Assembly (NCBI GenBank): GCA_034437455.1
Contig: DAOTUB010000104.1
Location: forward strand, 1-9,496
Length of the DNA: 9,496 nt
Direction: 5' to 3'
DNA from: DAOTUB01 sp034437455
Lineage (GTDB): Bacteria > Chloroflexota > Anaerolineae > B4-G1
Position numbers and translations under genes: made by a program
The notes under the pieces: generated by a model
The model's database searches: none
What the model was told of the DNA's origin: nothing
The model's input: only the letters and a program-made list of their open reading frames with translations
Part shown: piece after piece, positions 4,570 through 9,496 of the stretch
How the letters are laid out: the number at the start of each line of letters is the position of its first letter
Position numbering within the stretch: position 1 is the first letter of the stretch

Positions 4570-5289
4570 ATGGCGGAAAGTAGCGTCAATGATGCACTCA
4601 TCAGCCTGCGAGACGTGGTCAAGATCTACAAGACTGGCGCGGGAGGTGTGACCGTTCTCAAAGACATCACCCTCCGGATCCAGTCCGGCGAATTTGTCAG
4701 TGTGGTAGGGCCTTCTGGGTCGGGCAAGTCCACGTTGCTGAACATGATCACCGGCATCGATCGGCCCACCAGCGGCGAGGTGTACGTCAGCGGCGAGGCG
4801 GTCCACAAACTGAGCGAGAATCAGTTGGCCCGCTGGCGCGGGCGACACGTCGGCGTCATCTTCCAGTTCTTCCAACTGCTGCCCACGCTGACGATCCTGG
4901 AAAACGTAATGCTGCCGATGGATTTTTGTCGAGTGTACAAACGGCGCGAGCGCAAGCAGCACGCCCTGCATTTGCTGGAGCAAGTGGCTATCGCCGACCA
5001 GGCGCACAAGCTGCCCAGCGCGCTCAGCGGCGGAGAGCAGCAGCGGGCAGCCATCGCACGGGCGCTGGCGAACGATCCCCTGCTCATCGTCGCCGACGAG
5101 CCGACGGGCAACCTCGACACGAGCACCGCGAACGAGGTCTTCTTGCTGTTCGAGCGGCTGGTGGAGCAGGGCAAGACGCTGATGGTCGTCACCCACGACC
5201 AGAGCCTGAGCCAGCGGACAGAGCGGGTGCTCCATCTCCTTGATGGGCGTCTCCACCGCGACCAGAACAATGGGAAATACGTGCGATGA
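4570..5289 (+). CDS. ABC transporter ATP-binding protein (MacB/LolD/FtsE type)
   Basis: A 239-residue cytoplasmic ATPase with every expected motif: Walker A GPSGSGKST (47-55), Q-loop Q99 in VIFQFFQ, signature LSGGEQQR (152-159), Walker B LLIVADEP (171-178) with catalytic E177, D-loop GNLD (180-183) and switch H209 in VVTHD. The sequence type is that of the LolD/MacB/FtsE branch, which drives FtsX-like permeases by mechanotransmission rather than by classical translocation. The ATG at 4570 is preferred because a G-rich stretch (4557-4563) precedes it; an in-frame ATG at 4555 adds five residues and has no ribosome binding site. The stop codon overlaps the permease start in an ATGA, so the two are translationally coupled partners. 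Confidence 0.95.
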   Translation: MAESSVNDALISLRDVVKIYKTGAGGVTVLKDITLRIQSGEFVSVVGPSGSGKSTLLNMITGIDRPTSGEVYVSGEAVHKLSENQLARWRGRHVGVIFQFFQLLPTLTILENVMLPMDFCRVYKRRERKQHALHLLEQVAIADQAHKLPSALSGGEQQRAAIARALANDPLLIVADEPTGNLDTSTANEVFLLFERLVEQGKTLMVVTHDQSLSQRTERVLHLLDGRLHRDQNNGKYVR

Positions 5290-7655
5290 GTATTGTATGG
5301 CGCAAACTATGGCGCGATCTGTGGCGCAGCAAGTTCCGCACGGCGCTGGTGGTGCTCTCCACAGCTTTGGGTGTTTTTGCTCTCGGGTTCGTTTATGGCA
5401 CATCCGATTTGCTCACCGCCCGGATGACGGAGAGCCACAGGGCGAGTCTATTTCCGCACCTCACATTCTACACGGGGCTGTTCGACCGCGACGTCGTTGA
5501 CACCATCCTATGCGAGCCTGGCGTCGCCGACGTGGAAGGCGAGCGCGTGGCGACGATCCGCTGGAAGCTCGAGGGCGATGAGGACTGGAACGATGGCGCC
5601 GTCTTCGCCCGCGACGACTATGAGGCGATGCACATCAACCTGCTCACCAAGTTGGACGGCAGTTGGCCCGATGGACGTGTGCTGGCCGTCGAGCGACAGG
5701 CATCGCGATATTTTCACATTCCTGTGGGCACGACGGTGCTCTTTGAATTCGGGCGAGGTGAACGAAGCCTCCCTGTCGAAGGCATCGCGCGCATGCCCCA
5801 GGTCTATCCCCCACAGTGGGGCGGCAACACGAACTTTTTTGCCACCCAGGAGACCGTCGCCTGGCTGACCGACGCAGAACGCGGATTCAACCGGCTCAAT
5901 GTCCTCCTGGAATCGTTCAGCGAGGAGGAGGCGGAAGCGGTCGGCGAGCGGATCCAGGAGCGGCTGGAGCGTATGGGCATCGGGGTGGGCGGCTATCAGG
6001 TCAATGACCCAAGAGTCCACTGGGCGCAAGAGACGATAGACTCGATATTGCTCATCTTGAAGGTGCTGGGCGCGCTTTCGCTGGGACTGAGCGGATTCCT
6101 GATTATCAACATGATGAACGCCACCGTCGCGCAGCAGGTATGGCAGATCGGCGTGATGAAAGTGGTCGGCGCGACGGGCTGGCGCGTGATGCGCGTCTAC
6201 CTGATGATGGCGGCGATCTATGGCCTGCTCTCCTTGTGTCTGGCCGTGTTGCCAGGAGCCCTCGCCGCCCATCTTTTAGCGGGCTATTTGCTCAACCTGT
6301 TGAACATCGTCAATCATACCTTCAGCGTGATGCCGGTCGCGGTCGGGATCCAGTTGCTGGTGGGGCTGGTTGTGCCCCTGCTGGCGGCGCTGATTCCCGT
6401 GATCGGCGGCGCGCGCATCTCGCCGCACGAGGCCATCGGTAACTATGGCCTGGGAGCCGGGTTCGGACGTAGCTGGCTGGACCGTTTGATCGGGCGCATC
6501 CGCCGCTTGCCGCGCCCCATGGCGCTCAGCCTGCGCAACACCTTCCGGCGCAAGGCGCGCATCACCCTGACGCTGATCACGCTGGTGTTCGGCGGCTTGA
6601 TGTTCATCGTGGTGATGAGTGTGGGGGCCTCGATGAGCAACACCATCGAAGTGCTGCTCGACGACTTTGGCTTCGACGTGCTGGTCGTGTTCGACCGCAC
6701 GCATCGCGCCACGCGGCTGCTCGAAGCGACGGAGAGTGTGGACGAGGTGACGTTTGCCGAGGTGTGGGACGTGCAGCTCGCGACGCTGGAATTGGACGGC
6801 GCCGAGGAGATCCAGGGACAACTCTGGGGAGTGCCGGACCATTCTCGGATGTTCAACCCCCGGATCATCAGCGGTCGCGCGCTGCTGCCCGAAGACGACC
6901 GCGCGATCTTGCTCAACTCCAAGATCGCTGCCGATCACGACATCGGGGTTGGGGACCCGGTCACGATGACGGTCGCCGACAGGGAGCTGACCTGGACGGT
7001 GGTAGGCCTGGTCATCAACGTCAACAATCTACAGCGCGACAACTTTGTCCCCTTTGACACGATGGCGCGAGAGCTTGGCATCCCCAACCGGGGCGCCTTT
7101 GTGATGATGGCCGCCGACGCGCACGACGCTGCATCGCACGAACGGATCATCCGCGACCTGCGCGCCGTCTATGACGCCAACCGCCTCAAGCCCGTCTTTT
7201 TCCAGAGCGGCGGCGAACTGCGGCAGCAGACGAAGGCACAGTTCGATGTCATCACGTACTTGATGCTGGCGATGGCGGTGCTGGCGGCGGCGGTGGGCAG
7301 CGTGGGACTGATGAGTACTATGTCGATCAACGTGGTCGAGCGGCGGCGCGAGATCGGCGTGATGCGCGCCATCGGCGCGACCTCCCTCTCCATCATGGGT
7401 ATCTTTATCGCCGAAGGGGTATTCGTAGGCATACTGAGTTGGCTGTTGGCGCTACCGCTCAGCTATCCTGGGGCGCGCCTATTTAGCAACGCTGTCGGCA
7501 ACGCGCTGCTCCAGTCGCCGCTCGATTTTGACTACCCGATCGGTGGAGTGATCGGTTGGCTTGTGATCGTGATCGTGCTCTCGGCGCTGGCCAGCCTGTG
7601 GCCATCGTTACAAGCAACACAGGTCAGCGTGCGAGAATCGCTGGCGTACGAGTAA
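5286..7655 (+). CDS. ABC permease with two FtsX domains
   Basis: A 789-residue membrane protein, the partner of the ATPase upstream. Predicted membrane helices: about 18-38, 253-277, 303-330, 350-374, 425-447, 655-678, 703-727 and 752-774, eight in all. This is the duplicated FtsX layout (4+4) with two large extracytoplasmic domains at about 40-250 and 450-650. Each FtsX core carries the characteristic loop, QIGVMKVVGAT (287-297) and REIGVMRAIGAT (688-699). The length fits LolC/E-fused or ABC3-type permeases of Gram-positive-like and Chloroflexota exporters, and differs from MacB, which has four helices and its own ATPase. The ATG at 5286 overlaps the ATPase stop. Likely roles are export or extraction of a lipid, lipoprotein or peptide, powered from the cytoplasm; the substrate is unknown. 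The gene is intact. Confidence 0.93.
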   Translation: MSIVWRKLWRDLWRSKFRTALVVLSTALGVFALGFVYGTSDLLTARMTESHRASLFPHLTFYTGLFDRDVVDTILCEPGVADVEGERVATIRWKLEGDEDWNDGAVFARDDYEAMHINLLTKLDGSWPDGRVLAVERQASRYFHIPVGTTVLFEFGRGERSLPVEGIARMPQVYPPQWGGNTNFFATQETVAWLTDAERGFNRLNVLLESFSEEEAEAVGERIQERLERMGIGVGGYQVNDPRVHWAQETIDSILLILKVLGALSLGLSGFLIINMMNATVAQQVWQIGVMKVVGATGWRVMRVYLMMAAIYGLLSLCLAVLPGALAAHLLAGYLLNLLNIVNHTFSVMPVAVGIQLLVGLVVPLLAALIPVIGGARISPHEAIGNYGLGAGFGRSWLDRLIGRIRRLPRPMALSLRNTFRRKARITLTLITLVFGGLMFIVVMSVGASMSNTIEVLLDDFGFDVLVVFDRTHRATRLLEATESVDEVTFAEVWDVQLATLELDGAEEIQGQLWGVPDHSRMFNPRIISGRALLPEDDRAILLNSKIAADHDIGVGDPVTMTVADRELTWTVVGLVINVNNLQRDNFVPFDTMARELGIPNRGAFVMMAADAHDAASHERIIRDLRAVYDANRLKPVFFQSGGELRQQTKAQFDVITYLMLAMAVLAAAVGSVGLMSTMSINVVERRREIGVMRAIGATSLSIMGIFIAEGVFVGILSWLLALPLSYPGARLFSNAVGNALLQSPLDFDYPIGGVIGWLVIVIVLSALASLWPSLQATQVSVRESLAYE

Positions 7656-7656
7656 A

Positions 7657-7684
7657 TTACGGATTACGCCTTACGGATTACATT
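7657..7684 (+). repeat. Four tandem heptamers between permease and adaptor genes
   Basis: TTACGGA, TTACGCC, TTACGGA and TTACATT follow each other with a 7-base period, from just after the permease stop to just before the AGGAGG ribosome binding site (7687-7692) of the next gene. They share TTAC. It may be a simple-sequence duplication; no protein is encoded. Confidence 0.7.
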
Positions 7685-7696
7685 TCAGGAGGAAAC

Positions 7697-8899
7697 ATGC
7701 ACAAGAAACAATTATTGATTGGTATGTTGACGTTGATCATCGTCGGATCGTTGGTGGGATGCGGTGGGACGGAGGCGACAGAGACCGTGCCCGCCGACGA
7801 GGTACCAGTGGTCTCTCAGGTGGCTGGCGGGGTGGTGGCCGAGGCGGTCATCGAGCCGGCGCGTTGGGGCGAACTGCGCTTCGACGTGGGGGGCGACGTG
7901 GTCGAGGTAGAGGTGCAGGAGGGCGACGTGGTCTCGGCGGGCGATCTACTGGCCCGCCTGGAGACGACCAAGCTGGAGCGAGCGGTGGCGCAGGCGGAAC
8001 TCGGTCTCAACCAGGCGCAAGTGCGTTTGGGCCAGGCGGAATTGAGCCTGGAACAACTGCAAGAGCCGCCGGGTGAGGCGGACATCCGCCAGGCCGAGCA
8101 CGACATCGCCCAGGCTGCCGACGCGCTCAAGGCCGCCCAACTCGACCTCACCGCGGTGCTCAACAGCACGCTGCTCAACGAGACGCTGGAGGACGCCCAA
8201 AAGGTCTTTGAGGACATGCAACACAAGTACGAGGCGCGCCTGGAGATGTACGAGTCGGGCGAGGAACCCGACTACTGGCTCGTGGATCAGGCGAAAGAGC
8301 GGCTGGACGACGCCAAGCTAAACCTGGATCGCATCCAGCAGCAGGGGAGCGCGCAGGTGCAGGACGCCCGCAACGCAGTGAATCAGGCGCGGCAGGCGCA
8401 GCAGGAGGCCGAGGACGCGCTCGCCCGTCTCCTGGAGGAACCGGATCCACTGGACGTGAAGGCGGTGCAGAAGGAAATAGACGCGGCGCAGCTCGACGTA
8501 GAGACGGCGGAGTTGAGCCTGGAGGAAGCCCGCAGTAACCTGGAGAACGCCGAGTTAGCTGCTCCCTTTGCCGGGATCGTCGTGGAGGCGAACGTCGATC
8601 CCGGAGACACGATGTCGCCCTCTGAGGTAGCGTTCGTGCTGGCGACGCTGGACCAGCTCCAGGCGGTCACCGTCGACCTGACGGAACTGGACGTGGCGCG
8701 GGTGACGGTGGGACAGGCGGCGATCGTGACGGTGGACGCCCTGCCCGACGTAGAGATGAAGGGCCACGTGGTGCGCATCGGTTTGAGGGCCGTGGACTAT
8801 CGGGGCGACGTGACCTACCCGGTCTACGTCGAGCTGGACGAGGCCGCGCCGCAACTTCGCTGGGGGATGACGGCGATGGTAGAGATCGAGACGGACTGA
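7697..8899 (+). CDS. HlyD/MacA-type adaptor lipoprotein
   Basis: A 400-residue membrane-fusion (periplasmic adaptor) protein. The start at 7697 has AGGAGG (7687-7692) four bases upstream. Residues 1-22 are a lipoprotein signal peptide with lipobox SLVG-C22, so it is anchored by a lipid on the outer face of the membrane. The lipoyl half-domains are about 58-90 (VEVQEGDVVSAGDLLARLE) and 288-318 (PFAGIVVEANVDPGDTMSP). Between them is a long alpha-hairpin, about 91-287, with heptad patterns rich in Ala, Gln and Glu. A beta-barrel part follows, about 320-395. In MacAB and related systems such a protein links the permease to an outer channel. No TolC-like gene is in the window, and the predicted single-membrane envelope would make it a surface-exposed gate or substrate-binding partner instead. 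It follows the permease by 41 bases. Confidence 0.92.
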   Translation: MHKKQLLIGMLTLIIVGSLVGCGGTEATETVPADEVPVVSQVAGGVVAEAVIEPARWGELRFDVGGDVVEVEVQEGDVVSAGDLLARLETTKLERAVAQAELGLNQAQVRLGQAELSLEQLQEPPGEADIRQAEHDIAQAADALKAAQLDLTAVLNSTLLNETLEDAQKVFEDMQHKYEARLEMYESGEEPDYWLVDQAKERLDDAKLNLDRIQQQGSAQVQDARNAVNQARQAQQEAEDALARLLEEPDPLDVKAVQKEIDAAQLDVETAELSLEEARSNLENAELAAPFAGIVVEANVDPGDTMSPSEVAFVLATLDQLQAVTVDLTELDVARVTVGQAAIVTVDALPDVEMKGHVVRIGLRAVDYRGDVTYPVYVELDEAAPQLRWGMTAMVEIETD

Positions 8900-8925
8900 G
8901 GCTTACACAAGTCAGGAGGTGGATT

Positions 8926-9372
8926 GTGGTTGGAAAGGCAGGATTGAAAGCCGGGTTGATCGGCCTGGTCGTTCTGTTGGTGATGACGGCGATAAATAAC
9001 CTGTTGCCGGTGGCAGGGGCCATGGTGTACGTTTTATGCGGGATCAGTATGTTGATCTATGTTGGTATCGGGGTGCTGGCCGGGTACTTTCTGGCTCCCC
9101 CGCGCACCCCGGGCAAGGGCGCCGGGGCCGGCGCCATCGCCGGGCTGATCGGTGGGCTGATCAATGGAGTGGTGGGCTTTATCATCATATCCGTCCGGAT
9201 GGCGCAAGGCCTGGGGTGTCCCGGCCTGGACGCCCAGCAGTTGCAGCAATTGAACGAACTGGGCATGAACCCACAACTGTTCGCCATCCCGGGCGCGCTA
9301 TGTGGCGCGATCATCGGCGCTGGCGTGGCGGCCATCAGTGGAGCCATCTTTGCCGCCATCAAGACCGACTAG
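8926..9372 (+). CDS. Small four-helix membrane protein of unknown function
   Basis: A 148-residue integral membrane protein with four predicted helices at about 8-28, 33-57, 66-92 and 119-145. Helices 3 and 4 are full of Gly and small residues (GAGAGAIAGLIGG, GAIIGAGVAAISGA), typical of tightly packed helix pairs. A loop after helix 3 (about 93-118) holds C98 and a Gln-rich LDAQQLQQLNEL stretch. The GTG start at 8926 follows a strong AGGAGG (8914-8919) six bases upstream. It begins 26 bases after the adaptor stop, so it belongs to the exporter operon and may be an accessory subunit. I do not recognise a named family. Confidence 0.8.
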   Translation: MVGKAGLKAGLIGLVVLLVMTAINNLLPVAGAMVYVLCGISMLIYVGIGVLAGYFLAPPRTPGKGAGAGAIAGLIGGLINGVVGFIIISVRMAQGLGCPGLDAQQLQQLNELGMNPQLFAIPGALCGAIIGAGVAAISGAIFAAIKTD

Positions 9373-9496
9373 CAGGCTGTCGGAGAGGGTTTGTTTTTGG
9401 CAGGAAACGTCCCTTCAGGCGCAGTTTTTTGGCCTACATTGAGGCTTCATGCCCCATTTTTGCCTCGAAAACGTCGAGATTTAGGGGCAGCCTTTC
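9373..9496. other. Gene-free right edge, possible mobile-element end
   Basis: No coding region is supported. AGGCTG (9374-9379) is mirrored by CAGCCT (9488-9493), about 110 bases apart, and a small hairpin CTCGA-AAACG-TCGAG lies at 9464-9478. T-rich runs at 9391-9398 and 9425-9430 have no GC stem directly before them. The opening AGGCTGTCGGAGAGGG recalls insertion-sequence ends, but the element, if any, cannot be identified or delimited here. Confidence 0.35.

Noticed and set aside
4450..5403. 317-codon open frame on the minus strand opposite the ABC ATPase
   Set aside because: It is fully antisense to a gene with all ABC motifs intact, has no recognisable domain, and such long antisense frames are expected from high-GC codon bias.
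5508..6938. Long minus-strand frames (254 and 220 codons) opposite the permease
   Set aside because: His/Gln/Asp-rich translations without domain character, antisense to a clear FtsX permease; shadow frames.
7556..7696. Extended N-terminus for the HlyD protein inside the permease gene
   Set aside because: The extension would bury the lipoprotein signal peptide; the ATG at 7697 has AGGAGG and a perfect lipobox downstream.

Overview
The window reads as a chromosomal stretch of a bacterium, most likely a member of the Chloroflexota (an Anaerolineae- or Roseiflexus-like lineage). The assignment rests on the gene styles: an ECF sigma factor followed by a membrane FecR-domain protein with a long Pro/Thr tail, a lipoprotein-type HlyD subunit beside a double-FtsX permease, and a dispersed repeat of the 'GTTCGTAGTA ... 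hairpin ... hairpin ... TACTACGAAC' type. It is inference from composition and family resemblance; no rRNA or marker gene is present.

Left part (1-2560). A minus-strand gene is cut by the left edge (1-44). Facing away from it is a plus-strand cluster: an ECF sigma-70 factor (170-712) behind a good promoter, a 76-residue protein of unknown function (779-1009), a one-pass membrane protein with an extracytoplasmic FecR domain and a repeat tail (1080-2333), and a 63-residue zinc-ribbon protein (2369-2560). The cluster looks like a regulatory unit in which the FecR protein holds or signals to the sigma factor. A convergent, hairpin-rich spacer follows (2561-2804).

Middle part (2805-4181). A minus-strand gene for a secreted protein of about 302 residues is split into two overlapping frames at a run of five G (3371-3375 on the plus strand); one missing G, or a -1 slip, would restore it. 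Upstream lies a 469-base gene-free stretch holding that gene's promoter and a 110-bp palindromic mobile element (3944-4053) flanked by perfect 9-bp direct repeats. Nested in the middle of the element is a 55-bp cloverleaf-like repeat.

Right part (4182-9372). A small VOC-fold protein gene (4182-4505) precedes a tight operon of higher GC content: ABC ATPase (4570-5289), an 8-TM double-FtsX permease whose ATG overlaps the ATPase stop, a HlyD/MacA-type periplasmic-adaptor lipoprotein, and a small 4-TM protein of unknown function. The first three would form a MacB/LolD-like exporter or lipid/peptide mechanotransmission system. The last 124 bases (9373-9496) carry no gene and may be the edge of another mobile element.

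The most noteworthy items are the small element with its target duplication and nested repeat, the frameshifted secreted-protein gene, and the unidentified small proteins tied to the sigma/FecR unit and to the exporter operon. Nothing in the window demonstrates an entirely new defence or biosynthetic system.
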